Shown: positions 27,901 to 42,700 of the stretch, piece after piece
Layout of the letters: each line of letters starts with the position of its first letter
How positions within the stretch are numbered: the stretch's first letter is position 1
Source: Halictus rubicundus
Lineage: Eukaryota > Arthropoda > Insecta > Hymenoptera > Halictidae
DNA length: 64,000 nucleotides
Direction of reading: 5' to 3'
Assembly (NCBI RefSeq): GCF_050948215.1
Contig: NW_027488822.1
Location: 186,001 to 250,000 of the forward strand
Notes under the pieces: model-generated
What the model saw: only the letters and a program-made list of their open reading frames with translations
Told to the model about the DNA's origin: nothing
The model's database searches: none
Position numbers and translations under genes: made by a program

Positions 27901-30900
27901 GGATAGGATAGAGGATAGGATAGGATAGAGGATAGGATAGACGATAGGATAGGATAGAGGATAGGATAGGATAGGGGATTTGATAGGATAGAGGATCAGA
28001 TAGGATAGAAGATAGGATAGGATAGTGGATCGGATAGGATAGAAGATAGGATAGGATAGAGGAAAGGATAGGATAGAGTATAGGATAGGATAGAGGATAG
28101 GATAGGATAGAGGATTGGATAGGATAGAGGATACAGGATAGGATAGGATACAGGAAAGGATAGGATTGAGGATAGGATTGGAAAGAGGATAGGATAGGAT
28201 AGAGGATAGGATAGACGATAGGATAGGATAGAGGATAGGATAGGATAGAGGATAGGATAGGATAGAGGATAGGATAGGATAGAGGATAGGATAGGATAGA
28301 GGATAGGATATGACAGAGGATAGGATAGGGGATTTGATAGGATAGAGGATAGGATAGGATAGAGGATATGATACACGATAGGATAGGATAAAGGATAGGA
28401 TAGGACAGAGGATTGGATAGGATAGAGGATAGAGGATAGGATAGGATACAGGAAAGGATAGGATTGAGGATAGGATTGGATAGAGGATAGGATAGGGGAT
28501 TGGATAGGATACGATAGAGGACAGGCTAGGATAGAGGATAGGATAGAGGATAGGATAGGACAGAGGATAGGACAGCATAGACGATAGGATAGTATAGAGG
28601 ATAGGATAGGATAGAGGATAGGATAGGATACAGGATAGGATAGGATAGAGGATAGGATAGGATAGAGGATAGGATAGGATAGAGGATAGGATAGGATAGA
28701 GGATAGGATAGGATAGAGGATAGGATAGGATAGAGGATAGGATAGGATAGAGGATAGTATAGGATAGAGGATAGGATAGGATAGAGGATAGGATAGGATA
28801 GAGGATAGGATAGGATAGAGGATAGGATAGGATAGAGGATAGGATAGGATAGAGGATAGGATAGAGGATAGGATAGAGGATAGGATAGAGGATAGGATAG
28901 GATAGAGGATGGGATAGGATAGAGGATAGGATAGGATAGAGGATATGATAGGATAGAGGATAGGATAGGATAGAGGATAGGATAGGATAGAGGATAGGAT
29001 AGGATAGAGGATAGGATAGACGATAGGATAGGATAGAGGATAGGATAGGATAGAGGAGAGGATAGGTTAGAGGATAGGATAGGATAGAGAATAGGATAGG
29101 ATAGAGGATATTATAGGATAGAGGATATGATAGGATAGAGGATAGGATAGGATAGAGGCTAGAGGATAGGATAGGATACAGGAAAGGATAGGATAGAAGA
29201 TAGGATAGGATAGAAGATAGGATAGGATAGAGGATAGGATAGACGATAGGATAGGATAGAGGATAGGATAGGATAGAGGATAGGATAGGATAGAGGAGAG
29301 GATAGGTTAGAGGATAGGATAGGATAGAGGATAGGATAGGATAGAGGATAGGATAGGATACAGGATTGCATAGGATAGAGGATAGAGGATATGATAGGAT
29401 ACAGGAAAGGATAGGATTGAGGATAGGATTCGATGCAGGATATGATAGGATAGAGGATAGGATAGGACAGAGTATTGGATAGGATAGAGGATAGATGATA
29501 GGATAGGATACAGGAAAGGATAGGATAGAGGATAGGATAGGATAGAAGATAGGATAGGATAGAGGATAGGATAGGATAGAGGATAGGATAGGATAGAGGA
29601 TAGGATAGGATAGAGGATAGGATAGACGATAGGATAGGATAGAGGATAGGATAGGATAGAGGATAGGATAGGGTAGAGGATATGATAGGATAGAGGATAG
29701 GATAGGATAGAGGATTGCATAGGATACAGGATAGAGGATAGGATAGGATACAGGAAAGGATAGGATTGAGGATAGGATTCGATGCAGGATATGATAGGAT
29801 AGAGGATAGGATAGGATACAGGAAAGGATAGGATTGAGGATAGGATTCGATGCAGGATATGATAGGATAGAGGATAGGATAGGACAGAGGATTGGATAGG
29901 ATAGAGGATAGAGGATAGGATAGGATAGAGGATAGGATAGGATAGGGGATATGATAGGGTAGAGGATATGATAGGATAGAGGATAGGATAGGATAGAGGA
30001 TTGCATAGGATACAGGATAGAGGATAGGATAGGATACAGGAAAGGATAGGATTGAGGATAGGATTCGATGCAGGATATGATAGGATAGAGGATAGGATAG
30101 GATACAGGAAAGGATAGGATTGAGGATAGGATTCGATGCAGGATATGATAGGATAGAGGATAGGATAGGACAGAGGATAGGATAGGGGATTTCATATTGT
30201 AGAGGATAGGATAGGATAGACGATAGGATAGGATAGAGGATAGGATAGGATAGAGGATAGGATAGGATAGAGGATAGGATAGGATAGAAGATAGGATAGG
30301 GGATTTGATAGGATAGAGGATTGGATAGGATAGAGGATACAGGATAGGACAGGATACAGGAAAGGATAGGATTGAGGATAGTATTGGAAAGAGGATAGGA
30401 TCGGATAGAGGATAGGATAGACGATACGATAGGATAGAGGATAGGATAGGGTAGAGGATAGGATAGGATAGAGGCTAGGATAGGATAGAGGATAGGATAG
30501 GACAGAGGATAGGATAGGGGATTTGATAGGATAGAGGATAGGATAGGATAGAGGATAGGATAGGATAGAGGATAGGATACACGATAGGATAGGATAGAGG
30601 ATAGGACAGGACAGAGGATTGGATACGATAGAGGATAGGATAGGATAGAGGATTGGATAGAGGATAGGATAGGATAGAGGATATTATAGGATAGAGGATA
30701 TGATAGGATAGAGGATAGAGGATAGGATAGGATACAGGAAAGGATAGGATAGAGGATAGGATAGGATAGAAGATAGGATAGGATAGAGGATAGGATAGAG
30801 GATAGGATAGGATAGCGGATGGGATAGGATAGAGGATAGGATAGGATAGAGGATAGGATAGGATAGAGGATAGGATAGGATAGAGGATAGGATAGGATAG

Positions 30901-33350
30901 AGGATACGATAGACGATAGGATAGGATAGAGGATAGGATAGGATAGAGGATAGGATAGGATAGAGGAGAGGATAGGTTAGAGGATAGGATAGGATAGAGA
31001 ATAGGATAGGATAGAGGATATTATAGGATAGAGGATATGATAGGATAGAGGATAGGATAGGACAGAGGATTGGATAGGATAGAGGATAGAGGATAGGATA
31101 GGATAGAAGATAGGAAAGGATAGAGGATAGAATAGACGATAGGATAGGATAGAGGATAGGATAGGATGGAGGATAGGATAGGATAGAGGAGAGGATAGGT
31201 TAGAGGATAGGATAGGATAGAGAATAGGATAGGATAGAGGATAGGATAGGATAGAGGATTGGATAGAGGATAGGATAGGATAGAGGATATTATAGGATAG
31301 AGGATATGATAGGATAGAGGATAGGATAGGACAGAGGATAGGATAGGACAGAGGATTGGATAGGATAGAGGATAGAGGATAGGATATGATACAGGAAAGG
31401 ATAGGATAGAGGATAGGATAGGATAGAAGATAGGATAGGATAGAGGATAGGATAGGATAGAGGATAGGATAGGATAGAGGATAGGATAGGATAGAGGATA
31501 GGATAGGATAGAGGATAGGATAGGACAGAGGATTGGATAGGATACAGGATAGAGGATAGGATAGGATACAGGAAAGGATAGGATAGAGGATAGGATAGGA
31601 TAGAGGATAGGATAGGATAGAGGATAGGATAGACGATAGGATAGGATAGAGGATAGGATAGGATAGAGGATAGGATAGGATAGAGGAGAGGATAGGTTAG
31701 AGGATAGGATAGGATAGAGAATAGGATAGGATAGAGGATATTATAGGATAGAGGATATGATAGGATAGAGGATAGGATAGGATAGAGGCTAGAGGATAGG
31801 ATAGGATACAGGAAAGGATAGGATAGAGGATAGGATAGGATAGAAGATAGGATAGGATAGAGGATAGGATAGACGATAGGATAGGATAGAGGATAGGATA
31901 GGATAGAGGATAGGATAGGATAGAGGAGAGGATAGGTTAGAGGATAGGATAGGATAGAGGATAGGATAGGATAGAGGATAGGATAGGATACAGGATTGCA
32001 TAGGATAGAGGATAGAGGATATGATAGGATACAGGAAAGGATAGGATTGAGGATAGGATTCTATGCAGGATATGATAGGATAGAGGATAGGATAGGACAG
32101 AGTATTGGATAGGATAGAGGATAGATGATAGGATAGGATACAGGAAAGGATAGGATAGAGGATAGGATAGGATAGAAGATAGGATAGGATAGAGGATAGG
32201 ATAGGATAGAGGATAGGATAGGATAGAGGATAGGATAGGATAGAGGATAGGATAGACGATAGGATAGGATAGAGGATAGGATAGGATAGAGGATAGGATA
32301 GGATAGAGGATAGGATAGGATAGAGGATAGGATAGGATAGAGGATAGGATAGGATAGAGGATAGGATAGGATAGAGGATAGGATAGGATAGAGGATAGTA
32401 TAGGATAGAGGATAGGATAGGATAGAGGATAGGATAGGATAGAGGATAGGATAGGATAGAGGATAGGATAGGATAGAGGATAGGATAGGATAGAGGATAG
32501 GATAGAGGATAGGATAGAGGATAGGATAGGATAGAGGATGGGATAGGATAGAGGATAGGATAGGATAGAAGATATGATAGGATAGAGGATAGGATAGGAT
32601 AGAGGATAGGATAGGATAGAGGATAGGATAGGATAGAGGATAGGATAGACGATAGGATAGGATAGAGGATAGGATAGGATAGAGGATAGGATAGGATAGA
32701 GGAGAGGATAGGTTAGAGGATAGGATAGGATAGAGAATAGGATAGGATAGAGGATATTATAGGATAGAGGATATGATAGGATAGAGGATAGGATAGGATA
32801 GAGGCTAGAGGATAGGATAGGATACAGGAAAGGATAGGATAGAAGATAGGATAGGATAGAAGATAGGATAGGATAGAGGATAGGATAGACGATAGGATAG
32901 GATAGAGGATAGGATAGGATAGAGGATAGGATAGGATAGAGGAGAGGATAGGTTAGAGGATAGGATAGGATAGGGGATAGGATAGGATAGAGGATAGGAT
33001 AGGATACAGGATTGCATAGGATAGAGGATAGAGGATATGATAGGATACAGGAAAGGATAGGATTGAGGATAGGATTCGATGCAGGATATGATAGGATAGA
33101 GGATAGGATAGGACAGAGTATTGGATAGGATAGAGGATAGATGATAGGATAGGATACAGGAAAGGATAGGATAGAGGATAGGATAGGATAGAAGATAGGA
33201 TAGGATAGAGGATAGGATAGGATAGAGGATAGGATAGGATAGAGGATAGGATAGGATAGAGGATAGGATAGACGATAGGATAGGATAGAGGATAGGATAG
33301 GATGGAGGATAGGATAGGATAGAGGAGAGGATAGGTTAGAGGATAGGATA
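24980..33350. repeat. About 0.7-kb block re-used four times (GGCTAGAGG block)
   Basis: A block marked by GGCTAGAGG occurs with that marker at 25067, 29157, 31787 and 32803, spaced 4090, 2630 and 1016 bp. Each copy has, in order: GAGGAGAGGATAGGTTAG, GAGAATAGG, GATATTATAGG, GGCTAGAGG, GATACAGG, a second GAGGAGAGGATAGGTTAG, GATTGCATAGG, the TCGATGCAGG variant (TCTATGCAGG at about 32060) and GAGTATTGG. The uneven spacing means intervening DNA was gained or lost between copies. Block ends are approximate. Confidence 0.75.
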
Positions 33351-33999
33351 GGATAGAGAATAGGATAGGATAGAGGATAGGATAGGATAGAGGATTGGAT
33401 AGAGGATAGGATAGGATAGAGGATATTATAGGATAGAGGATATGATAGGATAGAGGATAGGATAGGACAGAGGATAGGATAGGACAGAGGATTGGATAGG
33501 ATAGAGGATAGAGGATAGGATATGATACAGGAAAGGATAGGATAGAGGATAGGATAGGATAGAAGATAGGATAGGATAGAGGATAGGATAGGATAGAGGA
33601 TAGGATAGGATAGAGGATAGGATAGGATAGAGGATAGGATAGACGATACGTTAGGACAGAGGATAGGACAGGATAGACGATACGATAGGATAGAGGATTG
33701 GATAGAGGATAGGATAGGATAGAGGATATTATAGGATAGAGGATATGATAGGATAGAGGATAGGATAGGATACAGGAAAGGATAGGATAGAGGATAGGAT
33801 AGGATAGAAGATAGGATAGGATAGAGGATAGGATAGGATAGAGGATAGGATAGGATAGAGGATTGGATAGAGGATAGGATAGGATAGGGGATATGATAGG
33901 GTAGAGGATATGATAGGATAGAGGATAGGATAGGATAGAGGATTGCATAGGATACAGGATAGAGGATAGGATAGGATACAGGAAAGGATAGGATTGAGG

Positions 34000-36900
34000 A
34001 TAGGATTCGATGCAGGATATGATAGGATAGAGGATAGGATAGGATACAGGAGAGGATAGGATTGAGGATAGGATTCGATGCAGGATATGATAGGATAGAG
34101 GATAGGATAGGACAGAGGATAGGATAGGGGATTTCATAGGGTAGAGGATAGGATAGGATAGACGATAGGATAGGATAGAGGATAGGATAGGATAGAGGAT
34201 AGGATAGGATAGAGGATAGGATAGGATAGAAGATAGGATAGGGGATTTGATAGGATAGAGGATTGGATAGGATAGAGGATACAGGATAGGACAGGATACA
34301 GGAAAGGATAGGATTGAGGATAGTATTGGAAAGAGGATAGGATCGGATAGAGGATAGGATAGACGATAGGATAGGATAGAGGATAGGATAGGGTAGAGGA
34401 TAGGATAGGATAGAGGATAGGATAGGATATAGGATAGGATATTACAGAGGATAGGATAGGGGATTTGATAGGATAGAGGATAGGATAGGATAGAGGATAG
34501 GATAGGATAGAGGATAGGATACACGATAGGATAGGATAGAGGATAGGACAGGACAGAGGATTGGATACGATAGAGGATAGGATAGGATAGAGGATTGGAT
34601 AGAGGATAGGATAGGATAGAGGATATTATAGGATAGAGGATATGATAGGATAGAGGATAGGATAGGACAGAGGATTGGATAGGATAGAGGATAGAGGATA
34701 GGATAGGATACAGGAAAGGATAGGATAGAGGATAGGATAGGATAGAAGATAGGATAGGATAGAGGATAGGATAGAGGATAGGATAGAGGATAGGATAGGA
34801 TAGCGGATGGGATAGGATAGAGGATAGGATAGGATAGAGGATAGGATAGGATAGAGGATAGGATAGTATAGAGGATAGGATAGGATAGAGGATAGGATAG
34901 ACGATAGGATAGGATAGAGGATAGGATAGGATAGAGGATAGGATAGGATAGAGGATAGGATAGGATAGAGGAGAGGATAGGTTAGAGGATAGGATAGGAT
35001 AGAGAATAGGATAGGATAGAAGATATTATAGGATAGAGGATATGATAGGATAGAGGATAGGATAGGACAGAGGATTGGATAGGATAGAGGATAGAGGATA
35101 GGATAGGATAGAAGATAGGAAAGGATAGAGGATAGAATAGACGATAGGATAGGATAGAGGATAGGATAGGATGGAGGATAGGATAGGATAGAGGAGAGGA
35201 TAGGTTAGAGGATAGGATAGGATAGAGAATAGGATAGGATAGAGGATAGGATAGGATAGAGGATTGGATAGAGGATAGGATAGGATAGAGGATATTATAG
35301 GATAGAGGATATGATAGGATAGAGGATAGGATAGGACAGAGGATAGGATAGGACAGAGGATTGGATAGGATAGAGGATAGAGGATAGGATATGATACAGG
35401 AAAGGATAGGATAGAGGATAGGATAGGATAGAAGATAGGATAGGATAGAGGATAGGATAGGATAGAGGATAGGATAGGATAGAGGATAGGATAGGATAGA
35501 GGATAGGATAGACGATACGTTAGGACAGAGGATAGGACAGGATAGACGATACGATAGGATAGAGGATTGGATAGAGGATAGGATAGGATAGAGGATATTA
35601 TAGGATAGAGGATAGGATAGGATAGAGGATAGGATAGGATAGAGGATTGGATAGAGGATAGGATAGGATAGAGGATATTATATTATAGAGGATATGATAG
35701 GATAGAGGATAGGATACGACAGAGGATTGGATAGGATAGAGGATAGAGGATAGGATAGGATAGAGGATAGGATAGGATAGGGGATATGATAGGGTAGAGG
35801 ATATGATAGGATAGAGGATAGGATAGGATAGAGGATTGCATAGGATACAGGATAGAGGATAGGATAGGATACAGGAAAGGATAGGATTGAGGATAGGATT
35901 CGATGCAGGATATGATAGGATAGAGGATAGGATAGGATACAGGAAAGGATAGGATTGAGGATAGGATTCGATGCAGGATATGATAGGATAGAGGATAGGA
36001 TAGGACAGAGGATAGGATAGGGGATTTCATAGGGTAGAGGATAGGATAGGATAGACGATAGGATAGGATAGAGGATAGGATAGGATAGAGGATAGGATAG
36101 GATAGAGGATAGGATAGGATAGAAGATAGGATAGGGGATTTGATAGGATAGAGGATTGGATAGGATAGAGGATACAGGATAGGACAGGATACAGGAAAGG
36201 ATAGGATTGAGGATAGTATTGGAAAGAGGATAGGATCGGATAGAGGATAGGATAGACGATAGGATAGGATAGAGGATAGGATAGGGTAGAGGATAGGATA
36301 GGATAGAGGATAGGATAGGATAGAGGATAGGATAGGACAGAGGATAGGATAGGGGATTTGATAGGATAGAGGATAGGATAGGATAGAGGATAGGATAGGA
36401 TAGAGGATAGGATACACGATAGGATAGGATAGAGGATAGGACAGGACAGAGGATTGGATACGATAGAGGATAGGATAGGATAGAGGATTGGATAGAGGAT
36501 AGGATAGGATAGAGGATATTATAGGATAGAGGATATGATAGGATAGAGGATAGGATAGGACAGAGGATTGGATAGGATAGAGGATAGAGGATAGGATAGG
36601 ATACAGGAAAGGATAGGATAGAGGATAGGATAGGATAGAAGATAGGATAGGATAGAGGATAGGATAGAGGATAGGATAGAGGATAGGATAGGATAGCGGA
36701 TGGGATAGGATAGAGGATAGGATAGGATAGAGGATAGGATAGGATAGAGGATAGGATAGGATAGAGGATAGGATAGGATAGAGGATAGGATAGACGATAG
36801 GATAGGATAGAGGATAGGATAGGATAGAGGATAGGATAGGATAGAGGAGAGGATAGGTTAGAGGATAGGATAGGATAGAGAATAGGATAGGATAGAAGAT

Positions 36901-37150
36901 ATTATAGGATAGAGGATATGATAGGATAGAGGATAGGATAGGACAGAGGATTGGATAGGATAGAGGATAGAGGATAGGATAGGATAGAAGATAGGAAAGG
37001 ATAGAGGATAGAATAGACGATGGAATAGGATAGAGGATAGGATAGGATGGAGGATAGGATAGGATAGAGGAGAGGATAGGATAGAGGATAGGATAGGACA
37101 GAGGATAGGATAGGACAGAGGATTGGATAGGATAGAGGATAGAGGATAGG
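34000..37150. repeat. Tandem duplication with about 1.89-kb period
   Basis: GGATTTCAT at 34129 and 36022 and GCGGATGGG at 34803 and 36696 are both 1893 bp apart. Further right, GAAGATATT at 35019 and 36895 are 1876 bp apart. The 17-bp change in offset equals exactly one basic unit, so the copies differ by one unit gained or lost between 34.8 and 35.0 kb. A more diverged relative of the block lies at about 30.1-31.4 kb, where the first marker reads GGATTTCATATTG at 30187. Confidence 0.8.
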
Positions 37151-37699
37151 ATATGATACAGGAAAGGATAGGATAGAGGATAGGATAGGATAGAAGATAG
37201 GATAGGATAGAGGATAGGATAGGATAGAGGATAGGATAGGATAGAGGATAGGATAGGATAGAGGATAGGATAGACGATAGGATAGGATAGAGGATAGGAT
37301 AGGATAGAAGATAGGATAGGGGATTTGATAGGATAGAGGATCAGATAGGATAGAAGATAGGATAGGATAGTGGATCGGATAGGATAGAAGATAGGAAAGG
37401 ATAGAGGAAAGGATAGGATAGAGGATAGGATAGGATAGAGGATAGGATAGGATAGAGGATAGGATAGGATAGAGGATTGGATAGGATAGAGGATACAGGA
37501 TAGGATAGGATACAGGAAAGGATAGGATTGAGGATAGGATTGGAAAGAGGATAGGATAGGATAGAGGATAGGATAGACGATAGGATAGGATAGAGGATAG
37601 GATAGGATAGAGGATAGGATAGGATAGAGGATAGGATAGGATAGAGGATAGGATAGGATAGAGGATAGGATAGGATAGAGGATAGGATAGGACAGAGGA

Positions 37700-40600
37700 T
37701 AGGATAGGGGATTTGATAGGATAGAGGATAGGATAGGATAGAGGATAGGATAGGATAGAGGATAGGATAGGATAGAGGATAGGATACACGATAGGATAGG
37801 ATAAAGGATAGGATAGGACAGAGGATTGGATAGGATAGAGGATAGAGGATACGATAGGATACAGGAAAGGATAGGATTGAGGATAGGATTGGATAGAGGA
37901 TAGGATAGGGGATTGGATATGATACGATAGAGGATAGGCTAGGATAGAGGATAGGATAGAGGATAGGATGGGACAGAGGATAGGATAGGATAGAGGATAG
38001 GATAGGATAGAGGATAGTATAGGATAGAGGATAGGATAGGATAGAGGATAGGATAGGATAGAGGATAGTATAAGATAGAGGATAGGATAGGATAGAGGAT
38101 AGGATAGGACAGAGGATAGGATAGGGGATTTGATAGGATAGAGGATAGGATACACGATATGATAGGATAGAGGATAGGATAGGACAGAGGATTGGATAGG
38201 ATAGAGGATAGGATAGGATACAGGAAAGGATAGGATTGAGGATAGGATTGGATAGAGGATAGGATAGGGGATTGGATAGGATAGGGGATTGGATAGGATA
38301 GGATAGAGGATAGGCTAGGATAGAGGATAGGATAGAGGATAGGATAGGATAGAGGATAGGACAGGATAGACGAGAGGATAGGATAGAGAGTAGGATAGGA
38401 TAGAGGATAGGATAGGATAGAGGATTGGATACACGATATTATAGGATAGAGGATAGGATAGGACAGAGGATTGGATAGGATAGAGGATAGAGGATAGGAT
38501 AGGATACAGGAAAGGATAGGATTGAGGATAGGATTGGATAGAGGATAGGATAGGGGATTGGATAGGATAGGATAGAGGATAGGCTATGATAGAGGATAGG
38601 ATAGAGGATAGGATAGGATAGAGGATAGGACAGGATAGACGAGAGAATAGGATAGAGGATAGGATAGGATAGAGGATAGGATAGGATAGAGGATTGGATA
38701 GAGGATAGGATAGGATAGAGGATATTATACGATAGAGGATATGATAGGATAGAGGATAGGATAGGACAGAGGATTGGATAGGATAGAGGATAGAGGATAG
38801 GATAGGATAGGGGATATGATAGGGTAGAGGATATGATAGGATAGAGGATAGGATAGGATAGAGGATTGCATAGTATAGAGGATAGAGGATAGGATAGGAT
38901 TGAGGACAGGATTCGATGCAGGATATGATAGGATAGAGGAGAGGATAGGACAGAGGATAGGATAGGGGATTTCATAGGGTAGAGGATAGGATAGGATAGA
39001 AGATAGGATAGGATAGAGGATAGGATAGGATCGAGGATAGGATAGGATAGAGGATAGGATAGACGATAGGATAGGATAGAGGATAGGATAGGATAGAAGA
39101 TAGGATAGGGGATTTGATAGGATAGAGGATCAGATAGGATAGAAGATAGGATAGGATAGTGGATCGGATAGGATAGAAGATAGGATAGGATAGAGGAAAG
39201 GATAGGATAGAGGATAGGATAGGATAGAGGATAGGATAGGATAGAGGATTGGATAGGATAGAGGATACAGGATAGGATAGGATACAGGAAAGGATAGGAT
39301 TGAGGATAGGATTGGAAAGAGGATAGGATAGGATAGAGGATAGGATAGACGATAGGATAGGATAGAGGATAGGATAGGATAGAGGATAGGATAGGATAGA
39401 GGATAGGATAGGATAGAGGATAGGATAGGATAGAGGATAGGATAGGATAGAGGATAGGATAGGACAGAGGATAGGATAGGGGATTTGATAGGATAGAGGA
39501 TAGGATAGGATAGAGGATAGGATACACGATAGGATAGGGTAAAGGATAGGATAGGACAGAGGATTGGATAGGATAGAGGATAGAGGATAGGATAGGATAC
39601 AGGAAAGGATAGGATTGAGGATAGGATTGGATAGAGGATAGGATAGGGGATTGGATATGATACGATAGAGGATAGGCTAGGATAGAGGATAGGATAGAGG
39701 ATAGGATGGGACAGAGGATAGGATAGGATAGAGGATAGGATAGGATAGAGGATAGTATAGGATAGAGGATAGGATACAGGAAAGGATAGGATTGAGGATA
39801 GGATTGGAAAGAGGATAGGATAGGATAGAGGATAGGATAGACGATAGGATAGGATAGAGGATAGGATAGGATAGAGGATAGGATAGGATAGAGGATAGGA
39901 TAGGATAGAGGATAGGATAGGATAGAGGATAGGATAGGACAGAGGATAGGATAGGGGATTTGATAGGATAGAGGATAGGATAGGATAGAGGATAGGATAC
40001 ACGATAGGATAGGATAAAGGATAGGATAGGACAGAGGATTGGATAGGATAGAGGATAGAGGATAGGATAGGATACAGGAAAGGATAGGATTGAGGATAGG
40101 ATTGGATAGAGGATAGGATAGGGGATTGGATATGATACGATAGAGGATAGGCTAGGATAGAGGATAGGATAGAGGATAGGATGGGACAGAGGATAGGATA
40201 GGATAGAGGATAGGATAGGATAGAGGATAGTATAGGATAGAGGATAGGATAGGATAGAGGATAGGATAGGATAGAGGATAGTATAAGATAGAGGATAGGA
40301 TAGGATAGAGGATAGGATAGGACAGAGGATAGGATAGGGGATTTGATAGGATAGAGGATAGGATACACGATATGATAGGATAGAGGATAGGATAGGACAG
40401 AGGATAGGATAGGGGATTTGATAGGATAGAGGATAGGATACACGATATGATAGGATAGAGGATAGGATAGGACAGAGGATTGGATAGGATAGAGGATAGG
40501 ATAGGATACAGGAAAGGATAGGATTGAGGATAGGATTGGATAGAGGATAGGATAGGGGATTGGGTAGGATAGGGGATTGGATAGGATAGGATAGAGGATA

Positions 40601-42700
40601 GGCTAGGATAGAGGATAGGATAGAGGATAGGATAGGATAGAGGATAGGACAGGATAGACGAGAGGATAGGATAGAGGGTAGGATAGGATAGAGGATAGGA
40701 TAGGATAGAGGATTGGATAGAGGATAGGATAGGATAGAGGATATTATAATATAGAGGATATGATAGGATAGAGGATAGGATAGGACAGAGGATTGGATAG
40801 GATAGAGGATAGAGGATAGGATAGGATAGAGGATAGGATAGGATAGAGGATAGGATAGGATAGAGGATAGGGTAGGATAGAGAATAGAATAGGATAGAGG
40901 ATAGGATAGGATAGAGGATAGGATAGGATAGAGGATAGGATAGGATAGAGGATAGGATAGGATAGAGGATAGGATAGGATAGAGGATAGGATAGACGATA
41001 GGATAGGATAGAGGATAGGATAGGATAGAGGATAGGATAGGATAGAGGATAGGATATGATAGAGGATAGGATAGAGGATATTATAGGATAGAGGATATGA
41101 TAGGATAGAGGATAGGATAGGACAGAGGATTGGATAGGATAGAGGATAGAGGATAGGATAGGATACAGGAAAGGATAGGATAGAGGATAGGATAGGATAG
41201 AGGATTGGATAGGATAGAGGATACAGGATAGGATAGGATACAGGAAAGGATAGGATTGTGGATAGGATTGGAAAGAGGATAGGATAGGATAGAGGATAGG
41301 ATAGACGATAGGATAGGATAGAGGATAGGATAGGATAGAGGATAGGATAGGACAGAGGATTGGATAGGATAGAGGATAGAGGATAGGATAGGATAGAGGA
41401 TAGGATAGGATAGGGGATATGATAGGGTAGAGGATATGATAGGATAGAGGATAGGATATTATAGAGGATTGCATAGTATAGAGGATAGAGGATAGGATAG
41501 GATAGAGGATAGGATTCGATGCAGGATATGATAGGATAGAGGAGAGGATAGGACAGAGGATAGGATAGGGGATTTCATAGGGTAGAGGATAGGATAGGAT
41601 AGAAGATAGGATAGGATAGAGGATAGGATAGGATAGAGGATAGGATAGGATAGGGGATATGATAGGGTAGAGGATATGATAGGATAGAGGATAGGATATT
41701 ATAGAGGATTGCATAGTATAGAGGATAGAGGATAGGATAGGATTGAGGATAGGAATCGATGCAGGATATGATAAGATAGAGGAGAGGATAGGACAGAGGA
41801 TAGGATAGGGGATTTCATAGGGTAGAGGATAGGATAGGATAGAAGATAGGATAGGATAGAGGATAGGATAGGATAGAGGATAGGATATGATAGAGGATAG
41901 GATAGACGATAGGATAGGATAGAGGATAGTATAGGATAGAGGATAGGATAGGATAGAGGATAGGATAGGATAGAGGATAGTATAGGATAGAGGATAGGAT
42001 AGGATAGAGGATAGGATAGGACAGAGTATTGGATAGGATAGAGGATAGATGATAGGATAGGATACAGGAAAGGATAGGATAGAGCATAGGATAGGGGATT
42101 GGACAGGATAGGATAGAGGATAGGCTAGGATAGAGGATAGGATAGAGGATAGGATAGCATAGATTACAGGATAGGATAGAGGATAGGATAGGATAGAGGA
42201 TTGGATAGGATACAGGAAAGGATAGGATTGAGGATAGATGATAGGATAGGATAGAGGATTGGATAGGATATAGGATAGGATATGATAGAGGATAGGATAG
42301 GGGATTTGATAGGATAGAGGATAGGAAAGGATAGAAGATAGGATAGGATAGAGGATAGGATAGGATAGAGGATAGGATAGGATAGAGGATAGGATAGGAC
42401 AGAGGATAGGATAGGGGATTTGATAGGATAGAGGATAGGATAGGATAGAGGATAGGATACACGATAGGATAGGATAAAGGATAGGATAGGACAGAGGATT
42501 GGATAGGATAGAGGATAGAGGATAGGATAGGATACAGGAAAGGATAGGATTGAGGATAGGATTGGATAGAGGATAGGATAGGGGATTGGATATGATACGA
42601 TAGAGGATAGGCTAGGATAGAGGATAGGATAGAGGATAGGATGGGACAGAGGATAGGATAGGATAGAGGATAGGATAGGATAGAGGATAGTATAGGATAG
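37700..42700. repeat. Block carrying the ATGATACG marker, four copies
   Basis: The rare string ATGATACG followed by GATAGGCTAGG occurs at 37919, 39658, 40132 and 42592, spaced 1739, 474 and 2460 bp. Each copy is preceded by GATAAAGG, GACAGAGGATTGG, GATACAGGAAAGG and GGGGATTGG in the same order, and followed by GGATGGGACAGAGG. The common block is therefore at least about 250 bp. The irregular spacing indicates repeated local copying rather than one clean tandem array. Confidence 0.7.
41373..41888. repeat. Recent 240-bp tandem duplication
   Basis: Two adjacent copies are offset by 240 bp, with homology from about 41373 to 41648 and from 41613 to 41888. I count three single-base differences: GATAGAGG at about 41500 versus GATTGAGG, GGATTCGATGC at about 41513 versus GGAATCGATGC, and ATATGATAGG versus ATATGATAAG. 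The second-copy variants (AATCGATGC with ATAAG) recur together near 42857 and 45149, so the second copy belongs to a sub-lineage that was copied onward. Confidence 0.85.

Noticed and set aside
27037..30195. 1052-codon minus-strand open frame, and dozens of similar ones across the array (for example 15920-17935, 43705-46017, 53931-56651)
   Set aside because: They are pure repeat translations (combinations of SYPL, SYPI, LYPI, LSSI). The C-rich strand has no stop codons, all three frames give the same peptide, and there is no start context, composition change or conserved domain. They are not genes.
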